Origin: an uncultured Candidatus Melainabacteria bacterium
GTDB lineage: Bacteria > Cyanobacteriota > Vampirovibrionia > Gastranaerophilales > Gastranaerophilaceae
Length of the DNA stretch: 16,240 nt
Assembly: GCA_934693215.1 (NCBI GenBank)
Contig: CAKUVB010000018.1
Location: 1-16,240 of the forward strand
Direction: 5' to 3'
The notes under the pieces were generated by a model that saw nothing but the letters and a program-made list of their open reading frames with translations, was not told the DNA's origin and made no database searches. The translations under genes and the position numbers were made by a program. Each line of letters opens with the position of its first letter. Positions within the stretch are counted from its first letter, which is position 1. Below are positions 6,486 to 13,153 of the stretch, one piece after another.

Positions 6486-6845
6486 ATGTTTGAAATAAAA
6501 AAACAAATGACATTTTCAGCAGCACATCATTTGCTTAATTATGATGGAGAGTGCGAAAATCAACATGGACACAATTGGTTGGTAGAAGCTTATGTTAAAG
6601 GAAATAATCTAGATAAAAGTAATATCTTGATTGATTATAAAGTTCTTAAGAAAGAAATGAAAAAAGTTTTAGATTTATTAGACCATAAAGATATTAACGA
6701 ATTAGAGGATTTTGCAGATATAAGTCCAAGTAGCGAAATTCTTGCTAAGTTTATTTTTAATAAATTAAAAGAAACTATCCCAAATATTAGCAAAGTATCT
6801 GTTTGGGAAACATCTACATCATGTGCAACATATTATGAGGATTAA
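6486..6845 (+). CDS. queD: 6-carboxytetrahydropterin synthase / PTPS family, CExxHGH type
   Basis: This 119-residue tunnel-fold enzyme acts on 7,8-dihydroneopterin triphosphate. As QueD it makes 6-carboxytetrahydropterin for queuosine. Zinc ligands are His14 (AAHH), His27 and His29 (HGH). Catalytic residues are Cys23 with Asp66 and His67 (LLDHKD), and the pterin-anchoring Glu is Glu108 (VWETSTSC). The active-site motif is CENQHGH, which fits CxxxHGH (queuosine type) and ExxHGH (folate-type PTPS-III) at once. Published work on COG0720 describes dual PTPS-I/III enzymes, which as I recall carry this combined CExxHGH motif. AAGGAG lies 7 bases before the ATG. It heads a two-gene unit with uppP and is divergent from an MptE-like gene. 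No other queuosine or folate gene is in view. Confidence 0.9.
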   Translation: MFEIKKQMTFSAAHHLLNYDGECENQHGHNWLVEAYVKGNNLDKSNILIDYKVLKKEMKKVLDLLDHKDINELEDFADISPSSEILAKFIFNKLKETIPNISKVSVWETSTSCATYYED

Positions 6846-6850
6846 GGACA

Positions 6851-7696
6851 ATGGATTTACTTCAAATTATATTTATGGGCATTGTACAAGGATTAAGTGA
6901 ATTCTTACCAATATCAAGTTCAGCACACCTTGTATTCACTTCAAATTTTTATAAAGTTTTCAATAATATGCCTATTCATCAACAATCTAATATGGAAGTT
7001 TTTGTTGATATAATGCTACATTTGGGAACATTGATTGCAGTATTGATTTATTTCCGTAAAGAAGTATGGGAAATATTATCAGCTTTGATTGAAGGTACCA
7101 AAAAGAAAGATTATTCAACTCATAACTGTAAACTTGGTTTATATATTATGCTTGGTACAGTTATAACTGTTTTGATAGCTTTTCCAATAAACGAAGTTGC
7201 AGAAAAATTAGTTTATTCTCCGATTATTGTTGGGATATTACTTATTCTTACTGGTATTTTGTTATTTGCAAGTGAAAGCTATTCTAACAAATTATCGACG
7301 AAATCTGATTCAATGGATTTTAAAACTTCAATATTAATGGCAATAGCTCAAGGGTTAGCTGCTCTACCTGGTTTTTCACGTTCAGGTTGGACAATTGCTA
7401 CAGGACTATTTAACAAAATTGATAGAGTAACGGCTGCAAAGTATTCATTCCTTTTGAGTATTCCTATTATCCTTGGGGCATCAATGGTTTATCCTTTTGT
7501 AAAAATAGACATGAAAGAACTTGTTTCTTACAACTGGACAGATATTATAATAGGAACAATTGTTTCAGGTGTTGTAGGATATCTTTGTATAAAATACTTC
7601 TTGAAATTTTTGGGTAAATATTCTTTGAAAGTTTTTGCTTATTATTGTGTTATTGCGGGTATTTTTACCTCTGTATTTTTCACATTATATAAGTAA
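6851..7696 (+). CDS. uppP: Undecaprenyl-diphosphate phosphatase (UppP/BacA)
   Basis: This 281-residue polytopic inner-membrane protein removes a phosphate from undecaprenyl diphosphate, recycling the lipid carrier used for peptidoglycan and other wall polymers; overexpression of the family gives bacitracin resistance. Both family signatures are present. The first is QGLSEFLPISSSAH near the N-terminus, with Gln13xxxGlu17 of the (E/Q)xxxE motif and His26. The second is PGFSRSGWT with catalytic Arg177. Several hydrophobic segments lie between and after them (for example about 55-67, 93-110, 120-137, 190-210 and 230-280). Length is normal. AAGGA overlaps the queD stop and serves the ATG 6 bases after that stop codon, so the two genes are translationally close. 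The functional link to queD is not obvious. A two-way terminator follows. Confidence 0.95.
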   Translation: MDLLQIIFMGIVQGLSEFLPISSSAHLVFTSNFYKVFNNMPIHQQSNMEVFVDIMLHLGTLIAVLIYFRKEVWEILSALIEGTKKKDYSTHNCKLGLYIMLGTVITVLIAFPINEVAEKLVYSPIIVGILLILTGILLFASESYSNKLSTKSDSMDFKTSILMAIAQGLAALPGFSRSGWTIATGLFNKIDRVTAAKYSFLLSIPIILGASMVYPFVKIDMKELVSYNWTDIIIGTIVSGVVGYLCIKYFLKFLGKYSLKVFAYYCVIAGIFTSVFFTLYK

Positions 7697-7718
7697 TAAA
7701 TCTAATATAGTTTATAAT

Positions 7719-7756
7719 AAAACCTCTCAATATATAATCATATTGAGAGGTTTTTA
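7719..7756. terminator. Bidirectional intrinsic terminator between uppP and the ACT gene
   Basis: AAAACCTCTCAATAT (7719-7733) pairs perfectly with ATATTGAGAGGTTTT (7740-7754) around a 6-base loop. TTTTT follows on the plus strand, and the matching A-run gives TTTT on the minus strand. It lies between convergent genes and can end both transcripts. Confidence 0.92.
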
Positions 7757-7775
7757 TTAAGGTTAAATATTTTAT

Positions 7776-8060
7776 TTATCCGATACCATGCATAGTATCA
7801 AAGATTTCTTTTCTTTGAACCCAAATTTCAACACCAAAATTTTCACCTTCTTGTTGAAGTGTATCTTTAATTTCTTTAAATGAGTTTTGTGAGTTCGTGA
7901 TATCGCATAACATGAACATTACAAAATGTCCTTGCATAAGAGTTTGTTTTATATCTTCAATATTAACATTCAATTCAGCCAATATAGTTGATACCTTTGC
8001 AACGATACCGACTTTATCTGTTCCGGAAACTGTAATTATTATTTTATTGTTTTGTGCCAT
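7776..8060 (-). CDS. UPF0237-type ACT domain protein
   Basis: The 94-residue protein is a single ACT domain with an extra C-terminal strand and helix. ITVSGTDKVGIVAKVSTILAEL (9-30) is the standard first beta-alpha unit, with the Asp-x-x-Gly-Ile turn that binds small ligands in ACT domains. The tail, GVEIWVQRKEIFDTMHGIG, matches the characteristic ending of UPF0237 proteins (VQ..IF..MH.I). These resemble the glycine-cleavage regulator GcvR but have no established function; amino-acid sensing is an inference from the ACT fold. AAAGGA is well placed before the ATG, and only 20 bases separate it from the TPR gene. It is therefore the third gene of a PilZ-TPR-ACT unit ending at the shared terminator. 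Confidence 0.88.
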   Translation of the reverse strand: MAQNNKIIITVSGTDKVGIVAKVSTILAELNVNIEDIKQTLMQGHFVMFMLCDITNSQNSFKEIKDTLQQEGENFGVEIWVQRKEIFDTMHGIG

Positions 8061-8080
8061 TATGTTTGTCCTTTACTTTT

Positions 8081-9679
8081 TTATGAGAATAGTCCGTTAA
8101 TTTTATCTACGATATCTTGAGGGTCTATTTCATTTGTTACTTTATTTATATCTTGAGCAATTTGATATAGTTTAGCAGCCTCAATTTTATCTCCAACAAT
8201 TGTTATTGCTCTTGCCAAATTAAAATGTGCAAGTGCATAATTTGGGTTGGTTTCTGCAGATTTTTTGAACAATTCTATTGCTTTTTGTACTCTGCCTAAA
8301 TCATCAAGATATATAACACCAAGATTGTTATATGCTATATCATAATTTTCATCATATTTAATTGCTAATTCATATTCTTTGATAGCTTCTTCTGTGTTAC
8401 CTTTACCCCAATGCAAGAAACCTAAATTACAATGAATTTTAGAGTTTTCCGGATCAAGTTCAAGAGCTTTTCTATATACTGTTACGGCATTATCGTAATC
8501 TTCTTTGTCATAAAATGCACTACCAAGATTAATATAGATATCAATATCTTCCGGAGTCATTGTGTATGCGTTTTGATAAGAGCATATTGCCGCATCAAGA
8601 TTGTTTTGATTTTCTTGATATACAAATCCTAAAGTCTGAGCAATAACGCTTGTCCATTGTTTATTAGGGTTTAGTGTAATTGCTGTTTGGTATTGAGAAA
8701 TAGCTGATGGAACATCACCTTTTACATAATACAAATTTGCTAGATTTGAATGAAAATCAGGTACAGTAGGCATAATAGAAATTAATTTTAAGTATATTTC
8801 TATTGCTCTATCGTAGTCGCCTTGTTCCTCGTAAGCTTGACAAAGATGACGATACGCCGGAATATTAAGACTATCTAACCATATAGCCATTTTGTACTCT
8901 GTTATTGCATCTTCAAAATGTCCGATTGCTAAATAAGTATCTCCTAATAAGCAATACAAAGGAACAAAACCAGGGGCTTTTTCAATCGCACTAGAATATA
9001 AGTTGATTGCAGCTTCCAGATTGCCTATTTGAACATAATAAAATCCTTTTAGTAATGTCGGGAAAAACCTTAAATAAGAAAGGCTTTTACCTACGTTAGA
9101 TATAGCTTTTTTGTCAAAAAGAAAAGTCATTAATGACAAAACGTATTCAAATTTTGATTGGGTATTCTTTTTGAAATTTTTGAAAGATGATGCTTGATAC
9201 AATTTGTGTAACAAATAGTGTGCACTTGAATTTCTAAAAGGTTTATATTTAATAGCTGATTTAGCTGAATTTATGGCTTCAAAGAAATAGGCTTTTCTTG
9301 TATATGTTTCAGCTAGAACCAGATAAGCATTTGCAAATTTATTGTCTTTCTCGATTGCCATATTTAGATAATTGATAGCTTTATCTAAGTCACCTTTATA
9401 GAACTGAGCTTTACCTATTTTATAAAATATTTCAGCAGAATCCATGTATGTTTCTAAAGCACATTGATATTCAGTAATAGCTTCATCTATGTATTGGCAA
9501 GAATTAAATATATCTAAGTGCCATTGAAGATATAAATCACCTAATCTGATATGTAATTTAGCATTGTTTGGATCTTTTTGTAAGTCTAATTGACATCGTT
9601 CAATTGCTTTTTTTACTTTGTTATTATGTTGTTCATTATCAATTGGAGTGTTATCAATCATTTTTATATTATCTTTCAT
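8081..9679 (-). CDS. Large TPR-repeat protein
   Basis: The 532-residue protein is made almost wholly of tetratricopeptide repeats, about eleven to twelve. Typical units are visible, for example FYKIGKAQFYKGDLDKAINY, IYINLGSAFYDKEDYDNAVT and IAYNNLGVIYLDDLGRVQKA. A less regular stretch around residues 165-205 interrupts the array. It has no signal peptide or membrane helix, so it is likely a cytosolic scaffold. It starts 3 bases after the PilZ stop codon with only a weak TGGAAT ribosome site, pointing to translational coupling with the PilZ gene. A second in-frame ATG six codons in is possible. The pairing suggests it works with the PilZ protein, perhaps as a partner responding to c-di-GMP; that is inference from context only. 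Confidence 0.85.
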   Translation of the reverse strand: MKDNIKMIDNTPIDNEQHNNKVKKAIERCQLDLQKDPNNAKLHIRLGDLYLQWHLDIFNSCQYIDEAITEYQCALETYMDSAEIFYKIGKAQFYKGDLDKAINYLNMAIEKDNKFANAYLVLAETYTRKAYFFEAINSAKSAIKYKPFRNSSAHYLLHKLYQASSFKNFKKNTQSKFEYVLSLMTFLFDKKAISNVGKSLSYLRFFPTLLKGFYYVQIGNLEAAINLYSSAIEKAPGFVPLYCLLGDTYLAIGHFEDAITEYKMAIWLDSLNIPAYRHLCQAYEEQGDYDRAIEIYLKLISIMPTVPDFHSNLANLYYVKGDVPSAISQYQTAITLNPNKQWTSVIAQTLGFVYQENQNNLDAAICSYQNAYTMTPEDIDIYINLGSAFYDKEDYDNAVTVYRKALELDPENSKIHCNLGFLHWGKGNTEEAIKEYELAIKYDENYDIAYNNLGVIYLDDLGRVQKAIELFKKSAETNPNYALAHFNLARAITIVGDKIEAAKLYQIAQDINKVTNEIDPQDIVDKINGLFS

Positions 9680-9682
9680 TTG

Positions 9683-10291
9683 TTATATTCCATAATTTGT
9701 AAGATGCGTTTCGCAATAATCCAACAGAACTTGTTTATCTCGATATGCAATTTTGTTTATAAACATTCGGTAGACTCCAGCAGGAAGTCCTTTGTTGTCA
9801 TGAACTATACCTTTAAATAGTATTTTTGCATCAGTAGGTTTTAATATTAATTTGCAATCATATTCTGCACCAGCTTCTAACGGTATGTCTGAATAATATC
9901 TCAAACCACTAGTACTTAAATCTATCAATTGAGTTTCAATATTTCCGAGTAATGGTCTGAATATAATCAAATCACAATTCGTTAAATATCTTTTTTTGCG
10001 TCTTCTGTTGTTAATTTTTACCGAATCCATATCATATTCAATTGTAAAAGCTTTTTCTAGTGGAGATGTTAATATTATTGAATCTTGTGTTATCACTCCG
10101 GCATGAGAAAAAACATTAAGTGTAAGTTTATTTCCTGTTTTTAGATATGGAATATATCGGTCTGCAGCTTTGGGTAATTTCAATTTAAGTCTGTCGTAAT
10201 AAATTTTTTCAATATAACAATCCATTTCAACAACTTTATCATCAGCTTCAAAAATTATTTTTGCTTTTTGATTATCTTGAAATAAACCCAT
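9683..10291 (-). CDS. PilZ-domain c-di-GMP-binding protein (YcgR-like)
   Basis: The 202-residue protein has an N-terminal beta-rich region (about 1-90, like the YcgR N-terminal domain) and a C-terminal PilZ domain. Both c-di-GMP-binding motifs are intact: Arg97-x3-Arg101 in NRRRKKRY, just ahead of the barrel, and DLSTSG (124-129), the D/NxSxxG motif. It should therefore bind cyclic di-GMP. Known YcgR-type proteins relay the signal to motility, secretion or polysaccharide machinery; the target here is unknown. It heads the PilZ-TPR-ACT unit. There is no Shine-Dalgarno before ATG 10291. TAAAAT ends 6 bases upstream instead, with a TTG-starting hexamer 17 bases further up. Together with the HD-GYP tail at the left edge it shows c-di-GMP signalling in this organism. 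Confidence 0.9.
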   Translation of the reverse strand: MGLFQDNQKAKIIFEADDKVVEMDCYIEKIYYDRLKLKLPKAADRYIPYLKTGNKLTLNVFSHAGVITQDSIILTSPLEKAFTIEYDMDSVKINNRRRKKRYLTNCDLIIFRPLLGNIETQLIDLSTSGLRYYSDIPLEAGAEYDCKLILKPTDAKILFKGIVHDNKGLPAGVYRMFINKIAYRDKQVLLDYCETHLTNYGI

Positions 10292-10297
10292 AAATTT

Positions 10298-10326
10298 ATT
10301 TTAGTTAATAACAACTAAAAAAGCAA
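10298..10326 (-). promoter_or_regulatory. Promoter of the PilZ unit, placed for leaderless transcription
   Basis: On the minus strand TTGCTT (10326-10321) is followed by a 17-base spacer, TAAAAT (10303-10298) and six bases (aaattt), then the ATG at 10291. The -10 matches 5 of 6 bases and the -35 keeps TTG. The expected start of transcription is the A of the ATG. Confidence 0.5.
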
Positions 10327-10356
10327 GTGTTTTGACGTATTATTAGATAAATAACA

Positions 10357-10387
10357 ACCCTCGCTTTAAAGAAGATAAAACGAGGGT
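10357..10387. other. Hairpin between divergent PilZ and TPR genes
   Basis: ACCCTCG (10357-10363) and CGAGGGT (10381-10387) form a GC-rich 7-base-pair stem, unusual in this AT-rich gap. A possible TTT/AAA extension lies inside after one mismatch. Read on the minus strand it is followed by TTGTTATTT, terminator-like, but no minus-strand gene lies upstream of it. It may be a terminator remnant, a transcript-end insulator or an operator. Confidence 0.4.
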
Positions 10388-10456
10388 ATAATCAGTAAAA
10401 GAGACATTTATAATATTATTTCATGCGTTTTTCTGGATTTCCAATAAAATTTCGCT

Positions 10457-10462
10457 TATAAT
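10457..10462 (+). promoter_or_regulatory. -10 TATAAT placed for a leaderless start of the secreted TPR gene
   Basis: A perfect TATAAT is followed by six bases (cttggt) and ATG at 10469, so transcription should begin at the start codon. No Shine-Dalgarno is present. The -35 region (TGGATT at 17-base spacing) is poor. Confidence 0.5.
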
Positions 10463-10468
10463 CTTGGT

Positions 10469-11374
10469 ATGAAAAAATCACTTATAACAATTTTTAGTCT
10501 ATTATTATTCGCAAATGTTTCTTATGCTCAGTTTTGTATGCCAAAAACATTTGGGCATACAAAAAATGTAACAAAACCTGTTGAAAAACCTGTTGAAAAG
10601 CAAGTTAAGGAATCTGTTAAAAAAACTTCTTCTGTAGAAAAAACTTCAAAATCAAAAAAAACTGAATCAATCCAGTCAAAGCTTAAATTACCGAAATTTA
10701 ATCATACAAAAACAGAGCAACAGGTAGTTAAAACTAATACTGAAAAAAATGTTTCTAAAAAAAATAAATTGAATATAAATATAAAAAATCCTTTAAAAAA
10801 AGAAAAACAACAAATTGGTGAGGATTTAGTTTCTAAAGAACAAATAAAAGAAGAATTGACAAGAGTTCATAATCTTTCTCAACAAGCAGTGGCATTATAT
10901 ACAGATAATAATTTGGACGATGCATTGAATACATTTTTAAAAATCCCCGAAAAATACCGTTCCGCACAAGATTATGTGTTAATGGGAAATATTCTTTCAG
11001 ATTTAGGACGTAGAGAAGATGCTATTTTTATGTACAAAAGAGCCATATTAACAGATGAGTTTAATTACAAGGCATATTATAACATCGGTAATATCTGCTT
11101 GAATGATGATAAATATTTTATGGCAATAGATTATTATAAAAAAGCAAAAAAATATGCCTCTGATTTTCCGTATGTTTATTATAATTTGGGGTGTGCATAT
11201 ATAAAAGCCGGTGACTTAAAAAAAGCTAAATCTAATTTAGCAAAAGCTATTGAACTTAAAAACACAGAGCCTGATTTTCATTACAATTTAGCCTATGTTT
11301 ATAAAAAACTAGATAAACCCAAATTAGCAAAAATTTATTTAGAAAATTATAACAAATTAACTAACGGTCAATAA
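10469..11374 (+). CDS. Secreted or periplasmic TPR protein with Lys-rich linker
   Basis: The 301-residue protein begins with a clear Sec signal peptide: MKK, a hydrophobic core (LITIFSLLLFA), and a likely cut after Ala20 in SYA-QF. There is no lipobox, so it is probably soluble in the periplasm or exported. Residues about 30-130 form a low-complexity, Lys/Glu/Ser/Thr-rich linker that includes a PVEK repeat encoded by two tandem copies of a 12-base unit (10574-10597). Residues about 135-295 hold four TPR-like units, for example LMGNILSDLGRREDAIFMYK and YNLGCAYIKAGDLKKAKSNL. The very basic linker could bind anionic wall polymer, membrane or nucleic acid. Its role is unknown. It overlaps the end of the convergent glycosidase-like gene by 14 bases, with no terminator between them. 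Confidence 0.8.
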   Translation: MKKSLITIFSLLLFANVSYAQFCMPKTFGHTKNVTKPVEKPVEKQVKESVKKTSSVEKTSKSKKTESIQSKLKLPKFNHTKTEQQVVKTNTEKNVSKKNKLNINIKNPLKKEKQQIGEDLVSKEQIKEELTRVHNLSQQAVALYTDNNLDDALNTFLKIPEKYRSAQDYVLMGNILSDLGRREDAIFMYKRAILTDEFNYKAYYNIGNICLNDDKYFMAIDYYKKAKKYASDFPYVYYNLGCAYIKAGDLKKAKSNLAKAIELKNTEPDFHYNLAYVYKKLDKPKLAKIYLENYNKLTNGQ

Positions 11375-12815
11375 CGTGTAGAAATTCAAAATACATTCCC
11401 ATTCTATGGTCTTTAGCAGCTTGAGAGGTATTAAACGTGTTGTTGTATTGACTTTCATGGTCGCCATAAGTTGTTCTGTTATAGCTGTTCATCATTTCGT
11501 TATGCGTATTAGTATACGGAGTTAATGGCATAATATCGTGCATTTGCATATAAACAGGAAGTTTATATCCGATATCTTCATACGCATTTAGTGCATTTCC
11601 TAATCTTCTTCTTCTTTGTTCAAAAGACATTGCCCCATCATCATTATCATCAGATATTACAGGGCCTGCTGCATATTCATCATTCCATCTTTGTTTTTTG
11701 TATTCGTGCATTACACTATTAAAATCATCGGCTCTGCCCCAGTCGTTTCCAGCCGTTAAACCCATTGAATTGTATCTGGTATCATTGTCACATTTTTCTC
11801 CAACCAGAGAAATATCATTTCGTCCGGTTTTTTCTCTTATTTGACTTGTAATCCATTGCATTTGTCCGTAGTTAGGAACTCTACCATGCCCGCAATAATT
11901 GCCCATATCATAATCGCCAACGTGTTTTGCACTATCAAAAAATATTGAATCAAATCCCAAATCAACAGCCCAGCAACAAGCATCTATAAAAGCTTTTTCA
12001 TCTTTATCCCAGTTAAATTCTCTACCTTGTACAGTCATCTGTCCTTCTGAAAGAGGCATTCTAATACCAGTTTTTAAACCTCTAATATGAGCTAAATCAT
12101 TAAATGCTTTAACTTGTTCATCTTCGCCCATTCTTTGATTTCCACGAGAAAGATTTTTAGATAATAGTGTTTTTGAGATGCCTGAATGTAAATCTACTGT
12201 ATATAAAGAACTATATCCTGTTTTACCATCATTATCTCTATACATAGGTGGATATAATTCAGAAAGAACAACACAATTAGCAATACTTTTGCTTGAAGGT
12301 GGTATTGCAGGAAGTAGTTTTAGGGTGTTTAAAAGACCTTCTTCTTTTGTGTCACAATATGTTTGAGCAATCGTTCTTGGATTGATTTCTATATAATTTG
12401 CTCGTCTACCCCATTTTGGTCCATAGTCAGGAGAGAGTACATATCCTGGAATATCAAGATAATTATTAAGTGTGCATATACTTTGAATAGCTTGTTCTGG
12501 GGTGCGTTTTAGCAAATCTTCCGGGTTTGTTGTAACCCATTTTTTGTTTGTGCCTGTATAATAAGTATTGTTATCGGTTTCGTTATCACGATATATTTGG
12601 TTTCTACCTGTCAAAATCCAAAATAATTTTTTTGCCGGTTGTTGGTCGCCATAATAACCTTTAAAATTTAGACCCGCAATATTGTATGTAGCAAGACTAT
12701 CTGCACCTTGCAAATTATAGCTAACCTTAGTTGAGGGTTGGTTAGTTTTGGTACTAGAGCTTTGCAATTTTGGTATAAAATTAGTTTGCGTGCTGTGATG
12801 GATTTTCATATCCAT
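11361..12815 (-). CDS. Amylase-fold (GH13-like) glycosidase-related protein, divergent active site
   Basis: This 484-residue protein without a signal peptide looks like an alpha-amylase-type TIM barrel. AHIRGLKTGIRMPL (242-255) resembles the segment leading to GH13 region I. GFDSIFFDSAKHV (287-299) resembles region II, with Asp294 where the nucleophile sits. SLVGEKCDND (336-345) resembles region III, with Glu340 as the acid/base. VYMQMHDIMP (421-430) resembles region IV, with His426-Asp427. The normally invariant Arg two residues before the nucleophile is Phe292. The protein ends soon after region IV, so the usual C-terminal beta domain is missing. The first 50 residues are Ser/Thr/Asn-rich and probably disordered. 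AGGTG lies 7 bases before the ATG (a second ATG is two codons in). The 65-residue gene lies just upstream on the same strand. Substrate is unknown; cytosolic glucan or another glycan is a guess. Confidence 0.55.
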   Translation of the reverse strand: MDMKIHHSTQTNFIPKLQSSSTKTNQPSTKVSYNLQGADSLATYNIAGLNFKGYYGDQQPAKKLFWILTGRNQIYRDNETDNNTYYTGTNKKWVTTNPEDLLKRTPEQAIQSICTLNNYLDIPGYVLSPDYGPKWGRRANYIEINPRTIAQTYCDTKEEGLLNTLKLLPAIPPSSKSIANCVVLSELYPPMYRDNDGKTGYSSLYTVDLHSGISKTLLSKNLSRGNQRMGEDEQVKAFNDLAHIRGLKTGIRMPLSEGQMTVQGREFNWDKDEKAFIDACCWAVDLGFDSIFFDSAKHVGDYDMGNYCGHGRVPNYGQMQWITSQIREKTGRNDISLVGEKCDNDTRYNSMGLTAGNDWGRADDFNSVMHEYKKQRWNDEYAAGPVISDDNDDGAMSFEQRRRRLGNALNAYEDIGYKLPVYMQMHDIMPLTPYTNTHNEMMNSYNRTTYGDHESQYNNTFNTSQAAKDHRMGMYFEFLHVIDR

Positions 12816-12875
12816 TCTAAAACACCTAATAAAAATAATTTGCTATTTATAAATAAATTTTAAGATTAATTTTAC

Positions 12876-13073
12876 TTATAACAGAAAATCGTCATCAATA
12901 TCTATTTCAATATCTTCATCATCAGAGTCTTCGTCCATTATTGAATTTTCGTCTTCTTCTTTACTATCTTTTTTCTTTTTATTTCGTTTTATAAAAACAC
13001 CCATGCCTCCACCGGCATTAGAATTAGATGCGTATGGTTTGAATGGGTCAGAACCGTTTATTCCAAAACTCAT
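12876..13073 (-). CDS. 65-residue bipolar-charged small protein (hypothetical)
   Basis: The N-terminus (MSFGINGSDPFKPY) and a Gly-rich stretch are followed by a basic cluster, IKRNKKKKDSK (about 28-38). A strongly acidic tail rich in Asp and Glu then runs to the end. The protein should be mostly disordered, with opposite charges in its two halves. AGAGGT lies 7 bases before the ATG and a TATAAT (13101-13096 on the minus strand) lies 22 bases upstream, so it is very likely a real gene. It is followed after 60 bases by the glycosidase-like gene on the same strand and is divergent from mutL. I do not recognise the family. Acidic tails of this sort can mimic nucleic acid or bind basic partners, but that is only a possibility. 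Confidence 0.7.
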   Translation of the reverse strand: MSFGINGSDPFKPYASNSNAGGGMGVFIKRNKKKKDSKEEDENSIMDEDSDDEDIEIDIDDDFLL

Positions 13074-13095
13074 AATAGTACCTCTTTTCCTTATT

Positions 13096-13101
13096 ATTAT
13101 A
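13096..13101 (-). promoter_or_regulatory. -10 box for the 65-residue protein gene
   Basis: A perfect TATAAT on the minus strand would start transcription near 13089, leaving a leader of about 16 bases that carries AGAGGT. No good -35 is seen at 16-18 base spacing. It shares an 80-base divergent region with mutL. Confidence 0.5.
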
Positions 13102-13141
13102 AACTATTTTTAACAAAAGTGCTATATCTCTTTTTTTAGGA

Positions 13142-13147
13142 TAAAAT
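13142..13147 (+). promoter_or_regulatory. -10-like TAAAAT placed for a leaderless mutL start
   Basis: TAAAAT is followed by six bases (ttatat) and ATG at 13154. The nearest Shine-Dalgarno-like bases, AGGA at 13138-13141, end 12 bases before the ATG, which is too far to be typical. No -35 match is present. Confidence 0.4.
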
Positions 13148-13153
13148 TTATAT

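Noticed and set aside
6429..6506. TTG-initiated N-terminal extension of the DUF115 protein
   Set aside because: It overlaps the queD start and ribosome site on the other strand, and has no ribosome site of its own.
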